DNA of 64,000 nucleotides. It comes from Halalkalibacter urbisdiaboli. GTDB taxonomy: Bacteria; Bacillota; Bacilli; Bacillales; Bacillaceae_D. Position 1 is the first letter of the stretch. Each line of letters begins with the position of its first letter. The DNA is taken from the NCBI RefSeq assembly GCF_002156385.1, contig NZ_MVJM01000001.1, forward strand, positions 978,172 through 1,042,171, in the 5' to 3' direction. The position numbers were made by a program, and so were the translations under genes. Below the pieces are notes generated by a model. The model searched no databases. It was not told the origin of the DNA and was given only the letters and a program-made list of their open reading frames with translations. This document shows positions 24,730 through 33,605 of this stretch, piece after piece.

Positions 24730-25518
24730 CTAAATAACTTTCATCGATTTTAAATATTTTTCAATTTCAAGTTTCGTTATATGAAAATACTCATTCTGAT
24801 GTCTACCATAATTAAAAAAGCCATGCTCCATACCTTCAAATGTTTTTAGGGTTATATTATTTCCTTCTTGTTTCATGAGTTTAATAAAATCTATATTTTG
24901 TTCATAAAGGTCGTCGCCTGTACCACAAAGCCACAATGTAGTCGGTAAGCATTTTTTAATATTATGTATAGGTGAAAGTTCAGTTGCATTGTCGAGTAAC
25001 TGAGGATACCGTCTTTTCATTATGTCAACACCATCCATTCCAGCAGCAAAAATAATTAAAAAATTTGGAATATGGTCTGTGTTTTGATTATCATATTCGT
25101 TATCATCGTTTAAATTTTCGAACATAATTGAGGAAACAGTAATGTAACCCCCTGCTGACGAACCACATACTACAATTTTGTTCGGATCTACTCCAAAATC
25201 AGAGGAATTTCTCCTTACGTATCTAACAGCAGATTTAACATCATAAATCGCTTGAGTTGGTAAGAAACCTTCATCTGACCCGTTTCGATAATCAACACAT
25301 ATTGCAACCATTCCCTTAGAAGAAAAGTAATCTGCTTGATGTTGGAATTGAACTGGAGTTTTTGGTTCCTTTTTAAAGCTACCTCCATTAAAAAATAGAA
25401 TAGCAGGTCTATCTTTTTGATTTACTTTCGGCTCAAATATATACAATTTTAGGTTTCTTTCCTCTACTTCTTTATAGGTTTTTCTGATTACTGGAAAATC
25501 AAACTTTAGATTATTCAT
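24730..25518 (-). CDS. Alpha/beta hydrolase (HSL/esterase type)
   Basis: The 262-residue protein has AILFFNGGSF, an HGGG-like oxyanion segment, the nucleophile elbow VVCGSSAGGY (Ser of GSSAG), and a C-terminal EGMEHGFF with the catalytic His. It resembles hormone-sensitive-lipase-type esterases. It has no signal peptide, so it is cytoplasmic. The substrate is unknown. Confidence 0.86.
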   Translation of the reverse strand: MNNLKFDFPVIRKTYKEVEERNLKLYIFEPKVNQKDRPAILFFNGGSFKKEPKTPVQFQHQADYFSSKGMVAICVDYRNGSDEGFLPTQAIYDVKSAVRYVRRNSSDFGVDPNKIVVCGSSAGGYITVSSIMFENLNDDNEYDNQNTDHIPNFLIIFAAGMDGVDIMKRRYPQLLDNATELSPIHNIKKCLPTTLWLCGTGDDLYEQNIDFIKLMKQEGNNITLKTFEGMEHGFFNYGRHQNEYFHITKLEIEKYLKSMKVI

Positions 25519-25648
25519 TGCAGTATAAAACCTCCTTAAAATCGTTGATATAACAACGTTGTTAATTATTTTTGTTTGTTGTTAAACAATCCTTTTTAAA
25601 CTCTTCTTCCAGTTACTCTATCCTTCGATTACAAAACGCTACTTACAG

Positions 25649-25715
25649 TATTCTGCCCCGTTATTGAATATGAAAAAACTTGCTCGCTTATTAAAGCAAA
25701 GCACCTGTTAGTTAA
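25649..25715 (-). repeat. Intergenic cassette element
   Basis: ATTCTGCCCCGTTATTGAAT, the hairpin TTGCTCGCTTATTAAAGC, then AGCACCTGTTAGTTAATT. Confidence 0.65.
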
Positions 25716-26274
25716 TTTTGTCACCCCATCTGATGATCTCAGCATTTGAAACATTTACTTTACCTAAACTAAAAATATGAGGAATAAATTGAAACATTCC
25801 GAATCTGTTTCCTTTACTATGTTGCTCCTCATAATAAGCAATAGCATCTGATGGAACAGTGGATAATTCTTCATATTTATTTATATCAAGCAAGTGTATA
25901 GTATCATTTTTCATCTCTACATCGGGTCCCTGATAGTTGTCTTTATTGTATATATAAATTGCATTTTTATTATGTTGTAAATTTGTAATCGGAATCTTAT
26001 AAAATTTCCTATCACTGTTTACATTAACACCAATTTTGTTTAACGCGTCGTAAACCAATGATGGGTGTAGTGGTAAAAAGTGAATAACATCATTCCACAA
26101 GCAATTTAGCTTAGGTATTCTTCTTTCCAGTAACTTGGCACGAGCTGGGTGGTCATTATATTTCTTCGCATATGCAATATACAATTCTTCTTGCCTTGTT
26201 TTCAACTGATTTAATGGAAAGAGTTCCTCACCTATCATTTTTTTTGGAACCATATGATAAATGTAATTGATCAT
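25708..26274 (-). CDS. Group-specific hypothetical protein
   Basis: The 188-residue soluble protein starts MINYIYHMVPKKMIGEELFP and contains RRIPKLNCLWNDVIHFLPLH. I remember similar proteins as group-specific proteins of Bacillus with no assigned function. The YHMVP start weakly recalls ADP-ribosyltransferase-like folds, but no catalytic motif is visible. It lies between two intergenic elements. Confidence 0.7.
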   Translation of the reverse strand: MINYIYHMVPKKMIGEELFPLNQLKTRQEELYIAYAKKYNDHPARAKLLERRIPKLNCLWNDVIHFLPLHPSLVYDALNKIGVNVNSDRKFYKIPITNLQHNKNAIYIYNKDNYQGPDVEMKNDTIHLLDINKYEELSTVPSDAIAYYEEQHSKGNRFGMFQFIPHIFSLGKVNVSNAEIIRWGDKIN

Positions 26275-26334
26275 GTCTCCCCCCTTTATACAATTCCATC
26301 GTAACTACTATTTACTGAACTTCTTGTTCCAAAA

Positions 26335-26447
26335 ACCTGCCTCTTTACTTGAATAACACCTTTAATTTTAACATTAATTTCCTTCTATGTGTGTAAAAGA
26401 CAAAGAAAAGCGTCCCTGTTGTAGGAACGCCCCCTTGGTTGAACAAC
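26335..26447 (-). repeat. Long intergenic cassette element, GCGTCCC class
   Basis: AACCTGCCTCTTTACTTGAA, ATTTTAACATTAATTTCC, AAGACAAAGAAAAGCGTCCC, GTAGGAACGC, then TTGGTTGAACAAC. It belongs to the long subclass shared by copies at 28590, 33451, 39272, 42260, 52911 and 53391. Confidence 0.9.
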
Positions 26448-26456
26448 ATTTTTAAA

Positions 26457-27026
26457 TTATCCACCTTGTCGGTCTATTACTTCCCCTTCTTCAGATAAAC
26501 CCCTTACAATTTTGTGGAATCCGATATCAAAGTAATATCGCTTGTGATTATGTTCGATAATAGCGACCTCATTAAAGTTTTCGCTATTCTTTTCTTTTGT
26601 TTCCACTCTCCGTATTGATGCATTCTTAATTTCCCCAAACGTTACAGGTATGTATTTAAGCAGATTTCCTTTGTTATCATACTTACGAACATTCTCATAA
26701 TTAACAGTCATATTGTTATTATCGTAATGAGACCACCCGTTCGGACCAATATTTTCCCAACCCTCATTGTCATTACCTTCCAAGAACGCAACTGTAAGTG
26801 CCTCGGTATTCATAGAAGGAAAAGCATCTTGATTAGGTTCAGTCGTATACATGACGACTGTTATACCATCTATGTTTTCAGTATGAAGAACATCTTTTAC
26901 TTTATACGGAATACCTTTTTCGACTACCTCTTCAAAGCTATCGTATTTCCCAAATTCAAAGTCAGAGAAGATAATCCAAGAAGTTGTAATAATTGCGAGT
27001 AAAGATATAATGACTATTTTTTTCAT
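26457..27026 (-). CDS. Hypothetical membrane-anchored/secreted protein
   Basis: The 189-residue protein starts MKKIVIISLLAIITTSWIIF, a signal anchor, then a hydrophilic extracytoplasmic domain (YKVKDVLHTENIDGITVVMY, ending in a Gly/Arg-rich tail). I do not recognise a family. It is a single-gene unit that ends 9 bp before the element. Confidence 0.7.
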   Translation of the reverse strand: MKKIVIISLLAIITTSWIIFSDFEFGKYDSFEEVVEKGIPYKVKDVLHTENIDGITVVMYTTEPNQDAFPSMNTEALTVAFLEGNDNEGWENIGPNGWSHYDNNNMTVNYENVRKYDNKGNLLKYIPVTFGEIKNASIRRVETKEKNSENFNEVAIIEHNHKRYYFDIGFHKIVRGLSEEGEVIDRQGG

Positions 27027-27084
27027 AACCGCCTCCGCTGCAACAATGACATTCTATCTTTTCTTGCTTAATGCTACTGACTTT

Positions 27085-27135
27085 AAAAAGCGATCTTGCT
27101 GCTATTTTAGGAACACACCCTTTAACTTCAGTTTA
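27085..27135 (-). repeat. Intergenic cassette element (degenerate GCG class)
   Basis: TTTAAAAAGCGATCTTGCTG, then TTTTAGGAACACACCC and TTTAACTTCAG. The hairpin has lost pairing. Confidence 0.55.
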
Positions 27136-27151
27136 GAAATTCACTATTTGC

Positions 27152-27323
27152 TCACTCCTGATTTGTTTTTTCTAATTTTTGAAGTCTACTTTCAAGTTTT
27201 TTAATTTCCGGTTCGTATTCTATTTCTATAAAACGCTTTAATGAACGGTCAATTAAACTTTGAATAATAAGCACTACTACCACAAAACCCATTAACACAA
27301 ATAGAATTTCCAAAAGATCCAAA
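27152..27323 (-). pseudogene. Small membrane/coiled-coil protein, probably frameshifted
   Basis: From a TTG at 27323, with GGGGTG upstream, the frame begins LDLLEIL. After a run of four T the frame must shift by one to continue as VLMGFVVVVLIIQSLIDRSL, ending in a basic/acidic coiled coil (EIKKLESRLQKLEK). Together they encode a 56-residue one-helix protein. The unshifted frame stops early. It may be a pseudogene or a base-call error. Confidence 0.45.
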
Positions 27324-27494
27324 CCAATTCACCCCATTTCAATTCAGAATTAAAATAACTCTAAAAAGACTGTTCGTTTAGAATTACAATGTTTGTTCTA
27401 TTTTATCATTTTTTACCTTTTCTTTGTTTAAAGGAAAGAAGATATATCCTTGTTTTTATTCGAGGAATGCACAGTGAAATAATAACATTAAAAA

Positions 27495-27520
27495 GGTGCT
27501 AACCTCTTAGAGATAGCACC
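27495..27520 (-). terminator. Hairpin terminator
   Basis: GGTGCTA and TAGCACC-type arms enclose a short loop, with a T run on the minus strand, just 3' of the gene ending at 27525. Confidence 0.82.
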
Positions 27521-27524
27521 TAAT

Positions 27525-27764
27525 TTATTTACCATTTGATACTTTATTAACTTTATTCGAAATGAAAAAGGCTAAAGTTGCTACCAAAAGTCCAATCAAA
27601 ATAGGAAAAGATGAATGTGTGCCAAAAGCCACTTCTTTACTTAAACCACTTGCCGTAATTGAAAAATCAGGAGTAAACATAGATGTCAAAATTATACCTG
27701 ATAAAATTTCTATAACGATATATAGTAGTCCAAAACTAACTATAAAAACCAAGTATTTTTTCAT
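27525..27764 (-). CDS. Small two-helix membrane protein
   Basis: The 79-residue protein starts MKKYLVFIVSFGLLYIVIE, with membrane helices at about residues 4-27 and 50-70 and a short Thr/Phe-rich extracytoplasmic loop. AAAGGGGAG lies upstream. No family is recognised. Confidence 0.68.
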   Translation of the reverse strand: MKKYLVFIVSFGLLYIVIEILSGIILTSMFTPDFSITASGLSKEVAFGTHSSFPILIGLLVATLAFFISNKVNKVSNGK

Positions 27765-27854
27765 TTTTGTTCTCCCCTTTCTTATTTCAGTAATTGTCCT
27801 CTTGTAAGCCTAACTTTAAAAAGCACTAACTTGAATGTTAAAAGGTTTCTTCCA

Positions 27855-27912
27855 TTATCCTGCCCTTTACTTCAAAATAAAGGAGCTACCGAAACCACTC
27901 CATAGTCTTAAA
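27855..27912 (-). repeat. Intergenic cassette element (partial)
   Basis: TATCCTGCCCTTTACTTCAA, then AGGAGCTACCGAAACCACTC, lacking the usual CCCGTTA end. Confidence 0.6.
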
Positions 27913-28020
27913 CTCTGAACCTTTCAATAAAAAGGGATTCAATTCGCAATAAAGAAAGGGTGCTTTATGTATATACTTTGAACTTTTTATTTAGTTAATC
28001 CAAAGGAGCTGCAGTAAAAT

Positions 28021-28542
28021 TCACCACTCAACTATCACGTTATTTTTATCGTCTAAAATTTTATAATGAAGAGTGGCAGTCTTATCATAAATTTCTTGTG
28101 ATAATTTTTCATATACAATATTTGTTTCTGTTATTTCAACATTTGAAGTATATAGAACATTTCCGTTTTTATCTTCTAATGAATAACTAACAGTGGCAGC
28201 ATTGGGGTAATTAAAAACGCCTCCCCATAATGCACCAAAAGAACTATTACCAACCGAAGTAACTCTGACAATTTCATATTTACCTGATAAATCTATACTT
28301 TGTGCATCTCCTCCAGTACCAGGGTTATATTTATACCTCGAATTTTCCATTGTATAAGTATTTAAAACTAACATTGGTTTACCTGTGTAATCTTCACTTA
28401 AGAAAAGAACAACGTTATCGTTATCGTCCTCAAATAAAACCTCAACAATGCTAGTCTTCTTCCCTATTGCATCAATAAGTGTTGGTGAAGAACACCCTCC
28501 TAAAATGATAAATATGATAAGTAGTAGATAAATAAGTTTCAT
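28021..28542 (-). CDS. Hypothetical lipoprotein
   Basis: The 173-residue protein starts MKLIYLLLIIFIILGGCSSP with a lipobox (LGGC), so it should be lipid-anchored outside the membrane. The mature part is beta-rich (SYSLEDKNGNVLYTSNVEIT). I do not recognise the family. The start is chosen at the second ATG, because the first adds only two residues. Confidence 0.72.
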   Translation of the reverse strand: MKLIYLLLIIFIILGGCSSPTLIDAIGKKTSIVEVLFEDDNDNVVLFLSEDYTGKPMLVLNTYTMENSRYKYNPGTGGDAQSIDLSGKYEIVRVTSVGNSSFGALWGGVFNYPNAATVSYSLEDKNGNVLYTSNVEITETNIVYEKLSQEIYDKTATLHYKILDDKNNVIVEW

Positions 28543-28589
28543 AACCATCCCCTTAAAGATTTAATATTAGTTAATTTATTCTAGTGGCT

Positions 28590-28713
28590 TCTTCAACTAA
28601 CCTGATCCGTTACTTTAATAATGCTATTTTAATTTTAACATTTATTTCCTTCTGCGTGTGGTGAAGACAATAAAAAGCGTCCCTGTTTTAGGAACGCACG
28701 TTTAAGTATTCGA
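28590..28713 (-). repeat. Long intergenic cassette element, GCGTCCC class
   Basis: CTTCAACTAACCTGATCCGT, ATTTTAACATTTATTTCC, AAAAAGCGTCCC and AGGAACGC, then GTTTAAGTATTCGAAG. The end is joined directly to the IS110-like remnant. Confidence 0.85.
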
Positions 28714-29467
28714 AGCGGATTAAAAACACTGTTTATCTTTGATGTTATGGGCGTTTCTGCTAGAGATATGCTTCGAGCTATTGCTGATGGTGAAGAGGAT
28801 CCAGAGAAGTTAGCTGGCTTTGCTAGACGAACGATGAAACGGAAAAAGAACGAGCTGAAGTTAGCGCTTAAATGGCTACGTTCAATCTCACCAACGCATG
28901 ATGGTAAAAACGATTCTGCTACACATCGATTTCTTAACAGAGCAGATTGATAAACTTGACCAAGAAGTAGAGAACCGAGTATCAGATTATCAGGCAGATA
29001 TCGAACGATTAGACTCGATTCCCGGAATTGTGGTTCGTACTGCTGAACAAATCTTATCGGAAATAGGAACAAATGTAGCCGTACAGTTTCCTACTGCCGC
29101 TCACTTATTTTCATGGGCTACCTAGTTCCTGGTCACAATGAAAGTGCAGGAAAGCGAAAAGCCTCGAAAGCCAAGAAAAGGGCAATAAATAATTAAAATC
29201 CGCTTTAACTGAATGTGCTCACTCTATTCGCGGTTCCAAAACCTATCTTGGTTCCCTTTATCGAAGGACTTTAGCACGAAAAGGCAGAAAGCGAGCAGCC
29301 ATCGTTGAATCGCCTATTACCTCTTAACCCGAAAAGAAATGTATGTAGACCTTGGCGAAGACTACTTTGATAAACAGAAACAAGTATCCATTGTCCAGCA
29401 CTCCACCCGTCAGTTGGAAAACCTTGGTTATACAGTGACAGTAACTGCTCCCGAAGCTTCTTAAGCC
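28705..29467 (+). mobile_element. Decayed IS110-family transposase remnant
   Basis: In several frames the plus strand encodes ERLDSIPGIVVRTAEQILSE, then LFSWA, LVPGHNESAGKRKASKAKKR, SIRGSKTYLGSLYR and KEMYVDLGEDYFDKQ. This is the C-terminal Transposase_20-type part of an IS110-like transposase, ending at about 29465. At least three frameshifts or stops break it, and the 5' end is missing. It is non-functional. The antisense ORF at 28635-29072 is a shadow. Confidence 0.82.
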
Positions 29468-29591
29468 TTTCAAGTAACTTCGTAGAAAACTAACCCATTT
29501 AAAAAACGATAAAGATGGGTCTTATTTAGTGTTGCCTTTAATCAAAATGCAGTGAGTTTAAATTTTCATGGTAGTTCAACAAAACCTATCC

Positions 29592-30389
29592 TTAAATCCA
29601 CTCTTTTCCATGTTCACGAATGAATTGAAGTTCCTTTTGATAATGTTCAAGATGCCCTTCATCTATCATCTTTTGAAAAGCAATATCACCTTCACTAGCT
29701 TTTTTTATCATGTATTTACATAATCCTTCTACTCGTAGCAATACCATCTCTAAAAAACCTTTTTCCATTCCTTCAATACCATAGGATTCAAAAAACAATT
29801 TAACCCTTTGTTTTATTCGGTCGGCATCCTTTAATGGATCGTAATAAACGGCCTCACCTGTTTCAGTATGCCAAAGTCTACTTAAAGGAACGCAAGTGTA
29901 AAGAGTATAAGCTATGTCCCAAAGTCTTGGACCGGGCCCTGCAAGATCAAAATCAATAATCCCTACTGGTTTTTTGTGATTAAAAATAATATTGTATATG
30001 GCAAAATCATTGTGGCATACAACCTCTATTTTGTTTGGAGTATTATCCATCGGTTTCCAATCATCTGATAACGGAAAGTCACTCACAGCATCATGGTAAA
30101 GACGAAGCATTTTCGCTATTTCTTTTAAGGCATCATGAGACCACATGTATTCTTTTAAAGGATAATTACCTGCGTCTCCTTCAATAAATGATAAAATCTC
30201 TCTTCCTTTTTCATCAATACCTAAAAACTTTGGTGCGTAACTGAAACCTTTGTTCTCCAAATGCTTTAATAATTTATGAATTTTAGGACTATCTTCCTTT
30301 AAGTCTCGTCGCACAGTATCTCCCGAACGGTATACGTTTGAGACATTCCCACCTGATAGCATTTCTTCGTTTGAGTACTGACTTGTCAT
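29592..30389 (-). CDS. Aminoglycoside phosphotransferase-like kinase
   Basis: The 265-residue protein has the catalytic loop VCHNDFAIYNIIF (HxDxxxxN), then GIIDFDLAGPGPRLWDIAY (the DFD metal site), typical of the APH/choline kinase family. The N-lobe is short (VSNVYRSGDTVRRDL). Whether it acts on antibiotics or on a cellular metabolite is not readable. A weak hairpin precedes the gene. Confidence 0.86.
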   Translation of the reverse strand: MTSQYSNEEMLSGGNVSNVYRSGDTVRRDLKEDSPKIHKLLKHLENKGFSYAPKFLGIDEKGREILSFIEGDAGNYPLKEYMWSHDALKEIAKMLRLYHDAVSDFPLSDDWKPMDNTPNKIEVVCHNDFAIYNIIFNHKKPVGIIDFDLAGPGPRLWDIAYTLYTCVPLSRLWHTETGEAVYYDPLKDADRIKQRVKLFFESYGIEGMEKGFLEMVLLRVEGLCKYMIKKASEGDIAFQKMIDEGHLEHYQKELQFIREHGKEWI

Positions 30390-30803
30390 TTAAATTCCCC
30401 CAAAAATAGGGACGCTATGATTGTGCCAATAGAGATGTATTTTTACCCATAATTAAAAGCAGATATACAAAGGTATCTGCTTGGTAATGGGAATTTAATT
30501 GTCCACACCATGAATCCCTTGAATGATTTAAGATAGACAATAAACGCATCCTTAAAAATCAAGGACCGCAACTGCCTCTATCCAATTAACTAATCATTTC
30601 AAGGTATTCCACATGCGTAATCTAGATTCCCCTTTCTTTACATCTCTAATTACACATTACCAAAGATTTCTAAATAAATAAAGATGATTTGTATACTTAT
30701 TAAAGTATTCTGTCTATTTTAAATACCTCAAAAGAATACATCATTCCTGAACAATACAACAACAGTATCTTGTTCAACTAACCTGTCCAGTTACTTGAAT
30801 AAG
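30390..30803. other. Gene-free stretch with a hairpin and repeat debris
   Basis: The stretch holds AAGCAGATA...TATCTGCTT (about 30460-30483), a hairpin with a short T run in the direction of the phosphotransferase gene that could be an attenuator. A fragmentary cassette element lies at 30546-30590 and a boundary at 30771. No gene is supported. Confidence 0.5.
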
Positions 30804-30838
30804 AAAAAGACTTTACTTCTATTAAAAGTAAAGCCACC
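30771..30838 (-). repeat. Intergenic cassette element with terminator hairpin
   Basis: TTCAACTAACCTGTCCAGTT and ACTTGAATAAG are followed by the stem at 30804-30834; the usual CCCGTTA end is replaced by CCACCCAATAA. Confidence 0.78.
30804..30834 (-). terminator. Terminator of the sigma/anti-sigma unit
   Basis: GGCTTTACTT and AAGTAAAGTC pair around TTAATAG with a T run on the minus strand, 13 bp after the anti-sigma stop. Confidence 0.85.
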
Positions 30839-30846
30839 CAATAATA

Positions 30847-31812
30847 CTAATATTCTGTTGCAACGGCCCCTAATGAAATTGCTCTAATGTGTTTATCTTC
30901 TTCTAGTTTTAATAACTCTTCCTTGGTTCCAGTTACCACAACGCCAAGGATTATCCCTTCGTTCTCGTTTTGTTTCGTACTTTCTAGAAGTTGGTCTATT
31001 ATAAAGTCATAATTTCCTGTACTTTTTAGTTCTTCTAATGTAGCGCGAAAATCCTTTTCATTCTGAGCTACAATGTCCACTGCGTCTCCTTCCACTTTAT
31101 GTCTAGTAGCATTAAAACCATACACATATGATGCAGAATCACCCGATTCATGAAGTCCTTTCAACTGCTTTTTCGCACGTTGATTATAATTATTAACCCT
31201 ATACCAAGTTATTTTATTATTTAGATTAAAAAATTCTTGTATTTCACTAACTGAATAAGGTTGATCGAACGAGATGGCTACTTCCATTACTGCATCATTA
31301 GGAGCATTTTGTATCAAGTCTAAATCGTTATGAATAAACCTGTATTCAAACCATGGATGATAAAAGTGCATCGTTCTCTGTCCGTTTGTAGTGTTATAAT
31401 GTCGATACTCTTCTTCGGGTTCACCTACTCTAACTTCATCGTATACCTCTAATGCTGACGATTTATTATTATGTCCTATTGCATTAAACGTTCGTAAATC
31501 TTGCCCCCAAGGGATTACTCTATCTTCAATTAATTTATATTTATTGTAGGTGTAAGTTCCTGATAGAATCCCATAATCAAACTTTCCTCCTCCAATTTGA
31601 ATATTGGGTTGCGAAATTTTAAATAATAACCTATTTGACTCAGCTGCTTTATAATGAGCCTTATTTACAATCTGACCATTAATAATTATAAATAGTGCCC
31701 CTACAAGAAGCAGTGAAATAGTGGAGATGACTATATTTCGAATAACACTTTTTCTTTTTGCTTTTTTAACTATTCCTTCAATATCATTAGACTGGAATGG
31801 TTCATTTTTCAT
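30847..31812 (-). CDS. Anti-sigma factor, sigma-regulatory N/C domains
   Basis: The 321-residue protein has a short cytoplasmic N-terminus (IEGIVKKAKRKS), one membrane helix (about residues 27-49), and a large extracytoplasmic domain. These match Sigma_reg_N (PF13800) and Sigma_reg_C (PF13791) proteins such as YhdL. It starts at an ATG with TTAGGAGGG upstream and overlaps the sigma gene by 11 bp. It should sequester the cognate ECF factor until an envelope signal appears. Confidence 0.85.
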   Translation of the reverse strand: MKNEPFQSNDIEGIVKKAKRKSVIRNIVISTISLLLVGALFIIINGQIVNKAHYKAAESNRLLFKISQPNIQIGGGKFDYGILSGTYTYNKYKLIEDRVIPWGQDLRTFNAIGHNNKSSALEVYDEVRVGEPEEEYRHYNTTNGQRTMHFYHPWFEYRFIHNDLDLIQNAPNDAVMEVAISFDQPYSVSEIQEFFNLNNKITWYRVNNYNQRAKKQLKGLHESGDSASYVYGFNATRHKVEGDAVDIVAQNEKDFRATLEELKSTGNYDFIIDQLLESTKQNENEGIILGVVVTGTKEELLKLEEDKHIRAISLGAVATEY

Positions 31813-32302
31813 TATTATCCCTCCTAAAAAGTTTTGTAAGCTTCTTCCTAGCACGATATAAATAAGTTTTAACATTACTTTCTTTCAAACTAAGGTACTC
31901 AGAAATTTCTTTATACGAAAATTCATCTTCATATTTCATTTTTATTAATTTTCGTTCAAGTGGTTTTAATTTGTGTAATACCTGTTCATACTCTTCTTTT
32001 GTTTCTTGTTTAATCACGGTATCTTCCACATGATTTTCTTCCGATTCCAATAGATAATCCTCAAACTCGATTATTGAACGGTGGTTATCTTTTCTACACA
32101 AATCGTAATATTGATTGATGGCAACCTTGTAAAGCCATGACTTAAATGCCTTAGAATGAATACCATCGATATTCAGAAATCCACGATATAGAGATTCTTG
32201 AACAATTTCTTTTGCATCTTCTGGATTAGCCCCCATCGAGCAAAGCTTTTGATATATATCGTTACTTAATCTAGTTATTTCTCCATTTGAGGGCTTACTC
32301 AT
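31802..32302 (-). CDS. ECF-type RNA polymerase sigma factor
   Basis: The 166-residue protein has region 2 with NPEDAKEIVQESLYRGFLN and KSWLYKVAINQYYDL, and region 4 with LKPLERKLIKMKYEDEFSYK and VKTYLYRARKKLTKL. The ATG at 32302 has AAAGGAG 8 bases upstream. It is paired with the downstream anti-sigma gene (11-bp overlap), as in sigma-M-like systems. Confidence 0.92.
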   Translation of the reverse strand: MSKPSNGEITRLSNDIYQKLCSMGANPEDAKEIVQESLYRGFLNIDGIHSKAFKSWLYKVAINQYYDLCRKDNHRSIIEFEDYLLESEENHVEDTVIKQETKEEYEQVLHKLKPLERKLIKMKYEDEFSYKEISEYLSLKESNVKTYLYRARKKLTKLFRRDNNEK

Positions 32303-32393
32303 TTCTTCATCTCCTTTCACAACTACTAAAACGAACTAAAGGTGATTATGTATACAAAAAATTTTAAGTTTTTTTATCAGGCATCTTTAATAT

Positions 32394-32427
32394 AAAAAAG
32401 CTCTACTTCCTACTTGGAGTAAAGCTT
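32394..32427 (-). terminator. Hairpin terminator upstream of the sigma gene
   Basis: AGCTTTACT and AGTAGAGCT pair with a T run on the minus strand; it insulates the sigma unit from the previous one. Confidence 0.78.
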
Positions 32428-32473
32428 GTATGAAGAATTTCATTATTATTTTTACCAAAATCATATCTTTTCC

Positions 32474-32557
32474 TTCTTCAACATAACTGCTCTTTACTTC
32501 AATAAGAAAAAGGAAGCCTCTTCCTATTTAAGGATTGCTTCCCGTTAGCACAATTAA
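32474..32557 (-). repeat. Intergenic cassette element, GGAAGCC class
   Basis: TTCAACATAACTGCTCTTTA, CTTCAATAAG, GGAAGCCTC, AGGATTGCTTCC, then CGTTAGCACAATTAA. Confidence 0.78.
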
Positions 32558-32600
32558 AAGTCGCTGTGGTTTATTGAATAAAATCTTAGTTTGTAAAATA

Positions 32601-32855
32601 TCATCCTTTTTCTTTTTGAATTATTATCCATAAATCAAAAAGAAGAATTAATGCACCAATTGAAATAAATATAATACTTAATACATAAGGACCCCAACCA
32701 ATTATTTCAGTTAGCACTGTTGCTAGTTTACCAGGCGGGTCACTCCAACCTCTCAAATTAGGAATGAATAAAGCAATCGCTACATGCATTAAACCTAATA
32801 ATACAGTACCTGAAAGAAACAGAATATAACCAAACCTTTGTAAACTTTCTTTCAT
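32601..32855 (-). CDS. Small two-helix membrane protein
   Basis: The 84-residue protein starts MKESLQRFGYILFLSGTVLL and has two membrane helices (about 8-30 and 53-78) with a Gly/Pro-rich loop (LRGWSDPPGKL). GGGGGAAG lies upstream. Function unknown. Confidence 0.68.
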   Translation of the reverse strand: MKESLQRFGYILFLSGTVLLGLMHVAIALFIPNLRGWSDPPGKLATVLTEIIGWGPYVLSIIFISIGALILLFDLWIIIQKEKG

Positions 32856-33029
32856 CTAACTTCCCCCTAATATTACTTTGGTAAGTGATCAAGATAAAAA
32901 ATGTATTCCTTCTTGTAATAACCTAGCGCGATAAACTATCGGATCTGCTAAATAGCTATATACACTTAATGGCTTTTCATATGGTGCCTTAAACGACAAC
33001 TCTTGTTCTTGAAGTCTTAAGTTTAATAT

Positions 33030-33398
33030 TTATTTTTGGGATATGATATCCAAATTTTCACCAATAAGCTTTGTTGCTTCATATAACACTCCATCGTCAT
33101 AGCTTACAATATCAATATAACCGTTATAATGCTCCCAAACGTCTGATTGATTTGAATGTTCTTTGAAACTGTCTAAGGTTTCATTAAATAACAAAACAGC
33201 CTCTTCTTCTGTTAATTCTTCGTCAACCATTACTCTAAGGTTGATATTACTCTCACCATCAAATGAAGCTGCAACAAAAGGTTCTCTCCATTCCTCTAGT
33301 GTTTTATCTATATCAATATCAGGTTTCTGACTGCAACCTGTGAAAAATATCAAAAATACAAATATTATACTGATTGAAAAAATTTTTTTTCGTCTCAT
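33030..33398 (-). CDS. Hypothetical lipoprotein
   Basis: The 122-residue protein has signal sequence KIFSISIIFVFLIFFTGCSQ with lipobox (FTGC). The mature part is acidic and helical (LTEEEAVLLFNETLDSFKEH). No family is recognised. It is a single-gene unit. Confidence 0.72.
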   Translation of the reverse strand: MRRKKIFSISIIFVFLIFFTGCSQKPDIDIDKTLEEWREPFVAASFDGESNINLRVMVDEELTEEEAVLLFNETLDSFKEHSNQSDVWEHYNGYIDIVSYDDGVLYEATKLIGENLDIISQK

Positions 33399-33450
33399 AT
33401 TTTCCCCCTACCCATTTACTAAACTATGATAAAAACACCCTGTTTCTTCT

Positions 33451-33580
33451 CCCACTAACTGCCGGTTACTTGAATAACACATTTAATTTTAACATTAATT
33501 TCCTTCTATATGTGTCAAAAACAAAGAAAAAGCGTCCCTGCTGTAGGAACGCATCCGTTTGTTTAAGTGTAATTATTCAC
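33451..33580 (-). repeat. Long intergenic cassette element, GCGTCCC class
   Basis: CCCACTAACTGCCGGTTACT, ATTTTAACATTAATTTCC, GAAAAAGCGTCCC and GTAGGAACGC, CCGTTTGTTTAAGTG, then TTATTCAC. Confidence 0.9.
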
Positions 33581-33605
33581 ATATAGACTCTCAGGTTTCC
33601 AGCTT

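Noticed and set aside
28635..29072. 145-residue minus-strand ORF
   Set aside because: It is antisense to the IS110 transposase remnant, whose frames clearly encode the known transposase domain.
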